Positions 15,455 to 23,489 of a DNA stretch of 64,000 nt are shown piece after piece. The DNA is from Chloroflexota bacterium (lineage in GTDB: Bacteria; Chloroflexota; UBA6077; FW602-bin22), in the NCBI GenBank assembly GCA_004297775.1, contig SCUE01000030.1:1-64000 (forward strand), given 5' to 3'. The notes below the pieces were generated by a model. It was given only the letters and a program-made list of their open reading frames with translations, had not been told where the DNA came from and made no database searches. Position numbers and translations under genes: made by a program. Position 1 is the first letter of the stretch. Each line of letters starts with the position of its first letter.

Positions 15455-16993
15455 TCACGCCCGCGCCAGACCCTCGTAGAACGCGCGCCCGTCGGTGAAC
15501 AGTTGCAGAGTGCGATCGCGTTGACTGGCGTCGTCGAACCGGGCCGACGAGCGAATCCACCCCGTCGCGCGATCGATCCGCTCGAGGAACATCGATGCGC
15601 TTACCCGCGCCCGCGCTGGAATCGGTCGAGTGCGCAGGTAGACCGGGCTCGTGTGCGCCCAGGTCGCGTGTCCGTAACTATCGCGGTGCCGTCCCCACGC
15701 GCGCGCCGCGATCCAGCCAGCGTCGGCCGCGTCGACATCGGCCTGTAGCTGGCCGGTGGTCGATGGCGAGCCGCCGATGCGCGTGCGCACATTGACATCG
15801 ACGCGGACGGATGCGCCCGCTACCGATTGTTCCTCGTGGATTCCGCGTGTGAACGGCTCGCCGTCCGACGCTGGTGAGGCCGTCGCAACGACCTCGCCGT
15901 CGCGAACGATCTCGACGCGATCGAGTGGAATCGACGACTCCCATTCGAGGTTCACCCTCACGCGGCGATCGCCGCCGATGTCGAGGATATTGTTCGACGG
16001 CCCCTGCCCATCGACGGTCAACCGCAGCAGCGGTCCGTTCGTCACGACCGTGCGGCCAGCGCGCAGACCGCTGAGCCAGTTCTCGTACGAGAAGTCGTGT
16101 CCGACATCGACGTAAACGCGGTTCGCCGAGCAGACGAACCAATCTGAGCCGGTCGAGGCTGGCAACTGGATGCCGCAATTCAGCAGCGCGTACCAGAGGT
16201 CGTATTCCGGGTCCATCCAGTACGGATCGAACAGATTCAGCGCGTCCAGCCGTCCAAGCGCGGCCGCGATCGGAGCTTCCATGCCGTTCGCGTTGTGACA
16301 CCAGATGACCGTGCCACCCTGCCCGCGCGCCTTGTCGCAGGCGTCGACCAACGGCGGATAGTCCGGGCTCGAGTCGTCCACCAGGATGCCGCGGCTGACC
16401 GGCTCGACGAGCTGCTTGATGTTCACGAGCATGATGTGGCCGAGCCCCATGCGCCACGGCTCGTCGTTGTGTCGGCTCTCCTCGCCGATGTCGATGACGT
16501 GATCGTGCGTCGACAGGTGGTGGTGGCCGATCGGGAACGCGTTCGACGCGTACGGCAGCTCGCGTCGCTTCAAGATGCTGACGATCAGGACCGGCAGATC
16601 CTCGACCCGTGGGTCGAGGCGCAGACGGTCGAGCGGACGTGTCTCCTTCTCCGAGTAGTGGACGTGCGTATTACCGGCGTACCAGCCGCGCTCGGCCGTG
16701 CGGATCCAGCGCTCCAGGCCGAGGTCGAGATCGATCGTTCCGCTGGCCGGGACATCGACCGTCTGGCGCAGCGGCCGGTACTCGGTCCCTCGTTCGACGA
16801 CGATGTCGGCCTGGCCACGCGGCACATCCAGGGCGAACGCGCGATCGGCGAAGAAGAACGGATCGCCGCCGCCGACCTTCAGGATGGCGCCATCCGGCGC
16901 GTGGAACTGGCCGGTCGATGCCAGGACGTGGACGCGAGCTTCGAGAGGGCGGCCCGTCGCCCGATCGTGGATCGTCGCGCGAATCGTCGGCAT
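15455..16993 (-). CDS. CehA/McbA-family metallohydrolase
   Basis: A 512-residue protein. An N-terminal carboxypeptidase-regulatory-like beta domain (residues ~1-95) begins ATIHDRATGRPLEARV. A PHP-type metal site follows, with YAGNTHVHYSEKE near 110 and IGHHHLSTHDHVI near 160, then GTVIWCHNANG. A C-terminal beta domain carries LRAGRTVVTNGP. CehA/McbA relatives hydrolyse carbamates such as carbaryl, but most homologues have unknown physiological substrates. No clear signal peptide. GAGGAGG stands 8 nt before ATG 16993. A copy of this gene's promoter-proximal sequence and first codons occurs at 33722-33800. Confidence 0.82.
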   Translation of the reverse strand: MPTIRATIHDRATGRPLEARVHVLASTGQFHAPDGAILKVGGGDPFFFADRAFALDVPRGQADIVVERGTEYRPLRQTVDVPASGTIDLDLGLERWIRTAERGWYAGNTHVHYSEKETRPLDRLRLDPRVEDLPVLIVSILKRRELPYASNAFPIGHHHLSTHDHVIDIGEESRHNDEPWRMGLGHIMLVNIKQLVEPVSRGILVDDSSPDYPPLVDACDKARGQGGTVIWCHNANGMEAPIAAALGRLDALNLFDPYWMDPEYDLWYALLNCGIQLPASTGSDWFVCSANRVYVDVGHDFSYENWLSGLRAGRTVVTNGPLLRLTVDGQGPSNNILDIGGDRRVRVNLEWESSIPLDRVEIVRDGEVVATASPASDGEPFTRGIHEEQSVAGASVRVDVNVRTRIGGSPSTTGQLQADVDAADAGWIAARAWGRHRDSYGHATWAHTSPVYLRTRPIPARARVSASMFLERIDRATGWIRSSARFDDASQRDRTLQLFTDGRAFYEGLARA

Positions 16994-17326
16994 CGTCGCG
17001 CCTCCTCGCGACAGTCTATCCCGGTGAGGCCGTCGCCTACGTGACCGTCACCACGAGCGCCCGATCTTCAAGACCGATGTCTCTAGCGCATGATCTCGAA
17101 GGCGCGATCCAGCCGTTGGCCGAAGCGAAACATCGACGACGATCGGCGCGAACGTGCGGACGATCGGGAGGAACCGCGAAGTGATTGTCGAAACTCGCGG
17201 CGTACACCAGACTCAATCGCTCAATAACCGCGAAGATCGATCGAGCGATAATCGAAATCGTAACTGTCCCGTTTCTGCACGTAACCTGATACTCTGCTCC
17301 CAAACGCGGAGATTAGAGGACAGAGG
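16994..17326. other. Intergenic region upstream of cehA-like gene and a small ORF
   Basis: About 330 nt without a convincing gene. It contains the divergent upstream regions of the CehA-like gene (minus) and the 69-residue gene at 17327 (plus). A TGATACTC sequence near 17288 could be a -10 element for the latter. A run of overlapping short AT/GC inverted patches at 17215-17260 (CGCGAAGATCGATCGAGCGA) is visible. Nothing else recognised. Confidence 0.4.
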
Positions 17327-17536
17327 ATGGCGAATCTACAGTTGAAGTCTGGTGCTGGTTGGGATGTGAAGGCGGAGTATCTCGGTGGGGCGGTCACGTT
17401 CTACCTTGTGTCGCAGGCTGACAAGCGCGAGTACGGGAAGTTTGCCTCCCTGGGGCTCAAGCCAACCGAGTGGGATCGTCTAGTCGCCTGGGTCAACTAC
17501 CAGCGCACCGAGGAAGCGGTCAAGGGAGACGTGTGA
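17327..17536 (+). CDS. Small hypothetical protein, 69 residues
   Basis: Begins MANLQLKSGAGWDVKAEYLG and has a WDRLVAWVNYQRTEEA helix near the end. AGAGGACAGAGG stands right before ATG 17327, a good ribosome site. Composition is protein-like (Trp, Tyr, Lys pairs) and distinct from shadow frames. I do not recognise the family. It sits at the left edge of the defence island, ahead of the truncated vapBC, and could be a small island-specific protein. Confidence 0.5.
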   Translation: MANLQLKSGAGWDVKAEYLGGAVTFYLVSQADKREYGKFASLGLKPTEWDRLVAWVNYQRTEEAVKGDV

Positions 17537-17571
17537 AATTGAAAGATGCGCGGCTCGCGTCCCCGGCCATC

Positions 17572-17763
17572 CTACGAGGAAGGTGAGTTGCGCGGTAAAG
17601 CGGATCGAAGCCCTCCACGGCGACGGAATGCCCTCGGAGTGCCTGTGCTCAACGAGCATGCTATCCCTTGCCACAAAACTGTCACCTTCGACAGGGAATT
17701 CGGTGGTGCGCCGGTGATCGCGATCACTCGAATCAGCTGCGACGAAGGGTCCACGAGAGCCAT
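17572..17763 (-). pseudogene. vapC remnant
   Basis: The frame starts at ATG 17763 inside the TGATG overlap with vapB and reads MALVDPSSQLIRVIAI. This resembles the MxLVDTSxWIR opening of VapC, with the second acidic context lost. After about 16 codons the sequence no longer resembles a PIN domain and none of the later catalytic acids appear. The toxin therefore looks inactivated. Confidence 0.5.
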
Positions 17764-18011
17764 CAGGAGCCCCGACGATCCGCCAGGATGGCCTCTCCGA
17801 CGTATTGGTCTTTGGCCGTTGCGACATCGGACCCCCCCGAATCGCCGAGGGCGAATATCACACTCACGTCTCCGCGTCCGTGAGGAGCGTCGAGATCGTC
17901 ACGAACGAGTCGCCGGATGTATTCGGCAAGGGAAACACCGAGCTCGGCGGCCCGTCGCCGAGCTCGACGATGTTCGGCGGGGTCAAGGATCACCTGCGTT
18001 CGTTGCATCAT
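17763..18011 (-). CDS. Ribbon-helix-helix antitoxin (VapB-like)
   Basis: An 82-residue protein starting MMQRTQVILDPAEHRRARRR with SLAEYIRRLVRDDL, a clear ribbon-helix-helix. The tail ends AILADRRGS, where VapB acidic tails bind VapC. I chose ATG 18011 (or the adjacent 18008): a perfect TATAAT lies 9 nt upstream, implying a leaderless or nearly leaderless message. The frame extends further upstream but with poor composition. Its overlapping toxin gene is degenerate, so this antitoxin may now act only as a repressor. Confidence 0.7.
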   Translation of the reverse strand: MMQRTQVILDPAEHRRARRRAAELGVSLAEYIRRLVRDDLDAPHGRGDVSVIFALGDSGGSDVATAKDQYVGEAILADRRGS

Positions 18012-18017
18012 GATGGC

Positions 18018-18031
18018 GCCATTATAATGGC
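18018..18031. promoter_or_regulatory. Perfect 14-bp palindrome containing a -10 box
   Basis: GCCATTATAATGGC is its own reverse complement and contains TATAAT on both strands. It sits just upstream of the RHH antitoxin start at 18011. A palindrome over the -10 element is the expected place for an autoregulatory VapB operator. Transcription toward the defence operon on the plus strand is also conceivable. Confidence 0.55.
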
Positions 18032-18125
18032 ATTCGGACCTGAACTTCTGTAGTCGCTGTGCCCGGCGCTCCCCGACCGCCATCAACGGAACCATCGCAA
18101 CCAGCGCCAGATGCGGCGGCCAGGA

Positions 18126-18142
18126 GCGGGCGAGACGCCCGC
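18126..18142. repeat. Palindromic repeat family B
   Basis: GCGGGCG-AGA-CGCCCGC, a 7-bp stem with a 3-nt loop. Related copies are at 35642-35658 (with a compensatory G-C to A-T change), 46260-46276 and, in partial form, about 50099-50115. It lies in the leader region between the vapB-like gene and the defence operon. Confidence 0.65.
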
Positions 18143-18200
18143 CGTCCGTATCACGGTGAGCACATCGCCCGAGTCTCAATTATCACGTCGCCGACGATCG

Positions 18201-18228
18201 TTCATAGGTACGTTTGCTCCGATACAAT
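18201..18228 (+). promoter_or_regulatory. Candidate promoter of the defence operon
   Basis: TTCATA (18201-18206), a 16-nt spacer and TACAAT (18223-18228) resemble sigma70-type -35 and -10 elements. Transcription would begin near 18235, giving a leader of about 32 nt to the GTG start with GGATAGGGAG. This is a sequence match only. Confidence 0.45.
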
Positions 18229-18266
18229 GCCCGGCATCGGACGGTCGACCGGATAGGGAGACGAAC

Positions 18267-21200
18267 GTGGATATCTTCGCGCTTCGCGACGCCATCATTG
18301 GCCGCTATCGCTCGTACGTGCGGTCATTCGTGGCGGTCCGAAATCCCGACACCCGTCGCAAGGTCGAAGAGTACTTCGATCGCGGCGAACTCTGGCCCGA
18401 GCCGTTGGTCCAGATCAATCCATCATTTCGGCTCGGCCCGACCATCGACGAATTGGTCGCCAACGGCGCTCTCGACCACCGGCTCGGCGCGATCTTCCGT
18501 CGCGGTAAGAGCCCCGAGGATCCCAACGGCAAAGAATTGCGTCTGCATCATCACCAGGCCGAGGCGATACGCATCGCCGCGACCGGCGCAAGCTACGTCC
18601 TCACGACCGGCACCGGCTCAGGAAAGAGCCTCGCCTACATCATCCCAATCGTCAATCACGTCATCCGGCGCGGTTCGGGCAAAGGCATCCAGGCGATCGT
18701 CGTCTACCCGATGAACGCGCTCGCGAACAGCCAACTCGTCGAACTCGAGAAGTTTCTCGACCCCGCCAGGACCGGTCATCCACCGGTTACGTTCGCTCGA
18801 TACACCGGTCAGGAGGACGATGTCGCGCGCGAGCTGATTCGCGCGAAGCCGCCTGACATCCTCCTGACCAACTTTGTCATGCTCGAACTGATCCTGACTC
18901 GCCCGGTCGACAAGGTGATCGTCGACCGGGCGAAAGGACTCGAATTCCTTGTCCTCGACGAACTACACACCTATCGAGGTCGCCAGGGCGCCGATGTCGC
19001 GATGCTTGTTCGCCGCGTCCGCGACCGCGTCGAAGCGCCGAACATGCGTTGTATCGGGACGAGCGCGACCCTCGCATCCGAGGGGACCGGCGACGAACGG
19101 GCCAAGAATGTCGCCCGTGTCGCCAGCAATCTGTTTGGCCAGACAGTCCGGCCTGAACACGTCATCGGCGAGACGCTTCGGCGCGCAATCGATGAACCGT
19201 TGGCCACCGACGCTCAATTGCGAAACGTCGTCGCCAACCCGGCCGCGATCTACCCGACCGACTTCGCCGAGTTCAAGAAGCAACCGCTGGTCGCATGGGC
19301 CGAAATGGCGTTCGGCCTCGAGGAAAGTGAGGGCCTGCTCGAACGCCGCAAGCCGCGTTCAATCGCGGACGTCGCCGCCGACCTCGTGGCCAAGACGAAC
19401 CTGACGTCCGAGCGTTGCCAGGAGGAACTGCGTCGGCTTCTTCTGGCCGGGAACGAGGTCGAACACCCCGTGACCGGTCGGCCGCTGTTCGCGTTTCGGC
19501 TCCACCAGTTCATCGGCCGCGGCGATCGCGTGTTCGTCACCGCCGAGCCGCCGGAGACGCGACACGTCACCACCAAAGGGCAACTGGTCGCGCCCGGCCC
19601 CGGCGACCGCGCGCTCCTGCCGCTGGCGTTTTGCCGTGAATGCGGCGCCGAGTACATCGTCGCCTTCTGGGAAACCGGCGACAATCGAATCACTCCGCGC
19701 GGTTTGAGCCAGAAGCCGAGCCAGGACACTATCGAGGCCGGGTTCGTAATCCTTGATCGTACAAACGAGATCGAGTTCGACCCGTCCGATTTCGACCGCC
19801 TCCCCGAGGACTGGACCGAGAATCGCAACGGTTTCGAGCGCCCGAAGCGCGAGTACCTTGAGAAGATTCCGCGCGCCATCTTCGTCACGCCACGCGGCGA
19901 CATCCGATCCGCGAATGATGGGACGACATCCGGACCGGAGGAAACACCCGGCTGGTGGTTTCCAACGCCGTTCGGCTACTGCCTGGTCTGCAAGACAGAG
20001 CATCACAACGTGCGTGAGCAGGATTTCGCCCGCCTGGCCGAGCTTTCGACCGAGGGCCGCGCGACCGCGACTACCATCCTCTCGCTCGCGACCGTGACCG
20101 AGCTGCGCGGGACCGACGGGCTCGATGACGATGTCAAGAAGCTTCTCTCATTCACCGACAACCGACAGGACGCCTCGCTCCAGGCCGGGCATTTCAATGA
20201 CTTCATTCAGGTCGCCCGACTCCGCTCGGCGCTCTCGTCCGCGGTCGATGAAGCCGGCGATGTCGGTCTGACGCACGACAGGATCGCCGACGTGGTTCTT
20301 ACGCACCTCTACCTCGAACCGGTCGAATACGCGCGCAACCCCGGCGCCTTCCGGGGCGACGAAAGGATCCGTGAGACACTGCGCGAGTTGGTCGCCTACC
20401 TGCTCTTTCACGACCTGCGCCGCGGCTGGCGCGTGAACTCGCCAAACCTCGAACAACTTGGCCTGCTCGATATCGGCTACGACAGGCTCGACGACTTCGC
20501 CGCCGCCGATGAAGTCTGGTCGCGACGACACCCACGGCTGGCCAGTGCATCGCCAACGGTGCGGCGGCGAATCCTCACCGCCACGCTTGATCAGTTCCGT
20601 CGCGAGCTCGCGATCGACGCGCGCTACTTGAAGGCCGACTTCCAGGCCCAATTCAAAGACCGCGCCGACCAGCGGCTCAGGGAACCGTGGACCGTCGCGG
20701 CCGAGGATCGACTGGACCAGGCCGTGCCGATGCCGCCACCGATCGTGGGGCGGCGGCGAGCCGGACGAGGCAGCGGGCTCGGCCCAACCACGATCTTCGG
20801 TCGCTACATGCGCAGTCCGGGCACGTGGCGCGACGATGAGCGCCGCGGCGGCGTTCATGTCACGCCGCAAGAATATCGTGACATCTTCGTCGATCTGCTC
20901 GCCTTCCTGGCCGACCAGAACTACCTCGTCACGATCGGAAAGGGCGATGACCTCGCGTATCTGCTGCCGGCCGACGTGATCCAATGGAAGAAGGGTGACG
21001 GTAAGCCGCGGCGCGACCCAATCCGCCGGACCGGCGCCGACCCGACCGCGGAGGTCGCCGCGAACGAGTTCTTCCAGACGTTCTATCGCGCCAATGCGAG
21101 CGCCCTACGCGCCCTCAGCGCCCGCGAGCATACCGCCCAGGTCGATCAGGACGATCGGGAGGAACGCGAAAAGCAATTCAAGACCGCTGCCTTGCCGATT

Positions 21201-23489
21201 CTGTACTGCTCACCAACGATGGAACTCGGGGTCGATATTGCCGGTTTGCAGGCAGTGCACATGCGCAACGTCCCGCCGACCCCGGCCAACTACGCCCAGC
21301 GCGCTGGGCGGGCCGGGCGTAACGGACAACCGGCGCTCGTGCTGACCTACTGCTCGAACGGCTCGCCGCACGATTCCTACTACTTTCGGGATCCTCGCCT
21401 GATGGTCGGTGGCGCCGTCCAGGCGCCGCGCATCGATCTGGTCAACGAAGACCTCATTCGCGCCCACGTTCACGCCATCCTCCTGGCCGAAATGAATCTT
21501 GCCCTGGGCGACTCGGTCGCCGAGGTCGTCGAGCTCAGCGAGGCGCAAACGCTCCCGCTCACAACGGCGGTCAAGAACGCATTCCAGAACAGCACCGCGC
21601 GAACCAATGCGATCGCGCGTGCCGAGCGCGTGCTGGCCGACCTGCGTCCCGACCTGGCCAAGGCGCCGTGGTTCGGCGACACCTGGCTCAACGCCAAGAT
21701 CGGCGGCGCGGTCGAGGAGTTCGATCGGGCGACCGATCGCTGGCGCCGCCTCTTCGGTTCGGCGACCGAACAGATGGCGAAGCAGCAGGCGACCTTGAAC
21801 GACGCCACCCGCACCGCCGAGGAGCGATTGACCGCCCGGAGCCTCCATAACGAGGCCCTGACTCAACGCGAGCTCTTGCTGGCGAGCAACGTCAGCCGAC
21901 GCCAATCCGACTTCTACAGCTATCGCTACTTCGCGTCCGAGGGCTTTCTGCCCGGTTACAACTTCCCGCGCCTGCCGCTCTCGGCGTTTCTGAGCGGGCG
22001 TGGCAAACCGCGCGGTGGCGATGTCTTTCTCTCTCGGGCGCGCTTCCTGGCGATCAGCGAGTTCGGGCCTCGCTCGATCATCTACCACGAGGGCAACCGC
22101 TACCGGATCGAGCGGGTGTTGTTCACCAGTCAGGACGCCGAACGGACGACATCGACCGGCAAAGTCTGCGCCGCTTGCGGGTACGGCCACATCGGCGGTG
22201 AACTCGCCAAGGCCGACGTCTGCGCCGAGTGCGCGAATCCACTCACGGGCAAGGGCGTCATCTACTTCGACAAGCTGCTGCGCCTCACCAACGTCGGCGC
22301 CCGGCCGATCAGCCGCATCACCTCCGACGAGGAAGAGCGGCTGCGCATCGGCTACCAGGTCGCGACCGCGTTCCGGATCGACCCACAGAGCCCACGCCGC
22401 GACGCCACCTACACCGTCGCTCCGCGTGACGGTGCTTCAACCGATCCGGTCGAGGTCGCCAGCGCGACCTACGCCCCGGCCGCGACGCTCTGGCGCATCA
22501 ACCTCGGCTGGGCTGCCCGCAAGGAGAAGGAGCGGTACGGCTTCCCGATTGATATGAGCACCGGCCGCTGGCGCCGGGCTCCGGAGCAGGAGGACACGGC
22601 CGATGACTCCGACGAGGGCGCCGATCCGACCGCCGGGACACGCACCAAGATCGAGACCGTCGTCCCGTTCGTCGAGGATCGTCGCAACACCCTGCTGCTC
22701 CGGCTCCCCACCGCCGGTGATGATGGCAACGCCTTGGCGAGTGCGCTCTACGCGCTCAAGCGCGGCATCGAAGTGCACTACCAGATCGAGGATCGAGAAC
22801 TGGCTGGCGAGACGCTGCCATCCGAGCGCGACCGCCGTTTGCTCCTCTTCTACGAGGCCGTCGAAGGCGGCGCCGGGGTGCTCGCTCAGTTGGTCGATGA
22901 TCGCACAGCGCTGGCAACCGTCGCGCGCCAGGCGCTGACGCTCTGTCATTTCGACCCCGATACGGGTGCCGACCTCGCCGTCCAGATAGATGACCGCGAG
23001 CCGTGCATGCGCGCCTGCCACGAATGCTTGCTCTCCTATGGGAATCAGCGCGCGCACAGCATCCTGAATCGCCACCTCGCGCGTGACATCTTGCTCGATC
23101 TCGCCGCCGCCACGGCGAACGTCACGACCGCCGGGCGCGCGCCCCCCGAGCAGTTCGAATACCTCCTGGCCAAATGCACCACGTCACTCGAGCGCGACTT
23201 CCTGCGCTTCCTCCGCGATCGAGGTCACAACTTGCCGACCGAGGCCCAGGTTCGAGTCCGGGATTCGCGTCCCGACTTCTGGTACGCCGATACCGACGAT
23301 CGGGCGGCCGTGTTCGTCGATGGGCCGGTCCACGATGACCGGCGCGTCGCGGAGCGCGACGAGGCCGTGCGCAGCCGTCTCAGCGCCGCCGGCGTGCAGG
23401 TGATCCCGATCGGCCACGACCCGGCGGCGTGGCCGGCGGCGGTCGCCGAGTTCGGCTGGGTGTTCGGCGCCGCCGGGACTCACCGATGA
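18267..23489 (+). CDS. Large DExH helicase with DUF1998 and C-terminal nuclease-like domain (DrmA/DrmB-like)
   Basis: A 1740-residue protein. N-terminal superfamily 2 helicase: Walker A TTGTGSGKS at ~113-121, DELH box with D231 (FLVLDELHTYRG) and SAT motif (IGTSATLAS). Motif VI QRAGRAGRNG is near 1011 after a long insert. Cys pairs that could bind zinc are at ~456 (CRECG) and ~1301-1320 (CAACG...CAECA). DUF1998: FYEAVEGGAGVL near 1528 and the CMRACHECLLSYGNQR cluster (C1580, C1584, C1587). The last ~80 residues (RPDFWY, AVFVDGPVHD, VRSRLSAAGVQVIPI) look like a VSR/PD-(D/E)XK-type fold. DISARM splits these parts between DrmA and DrmB. GTG 18267 chosen for GGATAGGGAG; the frame opens further upstream at 18111. 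The stop overlaps the next gene (ATGA). Confidence 0.85.
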   Translation: MDIFALRDAIIGRYRSYVRSFVAVRNPDTRRKVEEYFDRGELWPEPLVQINPSFRLGPTIDELVANGALDHRLGAIFRRGKSPEDPNGKELRLHHHQAEAIRIAATGASYVLTTGTGSGKSLAYIIPIVNHVIRRGSGKGIQAIVVYPMNALANSQLVELEKFLDPARTGHPPVTFARYTGQEDDVARELIRAKPPDILLTNFVMLELILTRPVDKVIVDRAKGLEFLVLDELHTYRGRQGADVAMLVRRVRDRVEAPNMRCIGTSATLASEGTGDERAKNVARVASNLFGQTVRPEHVIGETLRRAIDEPLATDAQLRNVVANPAAIYPTDFAEFKKQPLVAWAEMAFGLEESEGLLERRKPRSIADVAADLVAKTNLTSERCQEELRRLLLAGNEVEHPVTGRPLFAFRLHQFIGRGDRVFVTAEPPETRHVTTKGQLVAPGPGDRALLPLAFCRECGAEYIVAFWETGDNRITPRGLSQKPSQDTIEAGFVILDRTNEIEFDPSDFDRLPEDWTENRNGFERPKREYLEKIPRAIFVTPRGDIRSANDGTTSGPEETPGWWFPTPFGYCLVCKTEHHNVREQDFARLAELSTEGRATATTILSLATVTELRGTDGLDDDVKKLLSFTDNRQDASLQAGHFNDFIQVARLRSALSSAVDEAGDVGLTHDRIADVVLTHLYLEPVEYARNPGAFRGDERIRETLRELVAYLLFHDLRRGWRVNSPNLEQLGLLDIGYDRLDDFAAADEVWSRRHPRLASASPTVRRRILTATLDQFRRELAIDARYLKADFQAQFKDRADQRLREPWTVAAEDRLDQAVPMPPPIVGRRRAGRGSGLGPTTIFGRYMRSPGTWRDDERRGGVHVTPQEYRDIFVDLLAFLADQNYLVTIGKGDDLAYLLPADVIQWKKGDGKPRRDPIRRTGADPTAEVAANEFFQTFYRANASALRALSAREHTAQVDQDDREEREKQFKTAALPILYCSPTMELGVDIAGLQAVHMRNVPPTPANYAQRAGRAGRNGQPALVLTYCSNGSPHDSYYFRDPRLMVGGAVQAPRIDLVNEDLIRAHVHAILLAEMNLALGDSVAEVVELSEAQTLPLTTAVKNAFQNSTARTNAIARAERVLADLRPDLAKAPWFGDTWLNAKIGGAVEEFDRATDRWRRLFGSATEQMAKQQATLNDATRTAEERLTARSLHNEALTQRELLLASNVSRRQSDFYSYRYFASEGFLPGYNFPRLPLSAFLSGRGKPRGGDVFLSRARFLAISEFGPRSIIYHEGNRYRIERVLFTSQDAERTTSTGKVCAACGYGHIGGELAKADVCAECANPLTGKGVIYFDKLLRLTNVGARPISRITSDEEERLRIGYQVATAFRIDPQSPRRDATYTVAPRDGASTDPVEVASATYAPAATLWRINLGWAARKEKERYGFPIDMSTGRWRRAPEQEDTADDSDEGADPTAGTRTKIETVVPFVEDRRNTLLLRLPTAGDDGNALASALYALKRGIEVHYQIEDRELAGETLPSERDRRLLLFYEAVEGGAGVLAQLVDDRTALATVARQALTLCHFDPDTGADLAVQIDDREPCMRACHECLLSYGNQRAHSILNRHLARDILLDLAAATANVTTAGRAPPEQFEYLLAKCTTSLERDFLRFLRDRGHNLPTEAQVRVRDSRPDFWYADTDDRAAVFVDGPVHDDRRVAERDEAVRSRLSAAGVQVIPIGHDPAAWPAAVAEFGWVFGAAGTHR

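Noticed and set aside
17037..17303. 88-residue minus-strand frame upstream of the cehA-like gene
   Set aside because: No family pattern, no ribosome site, uneven composition; treated as intergenic.
18111..18266. Helicase start at ATG 18111
   Set aside because: The first 52 codons lie over the repeat and the predicted promoter and are not conserved in character; GTG 18267 has the better ribosome site.
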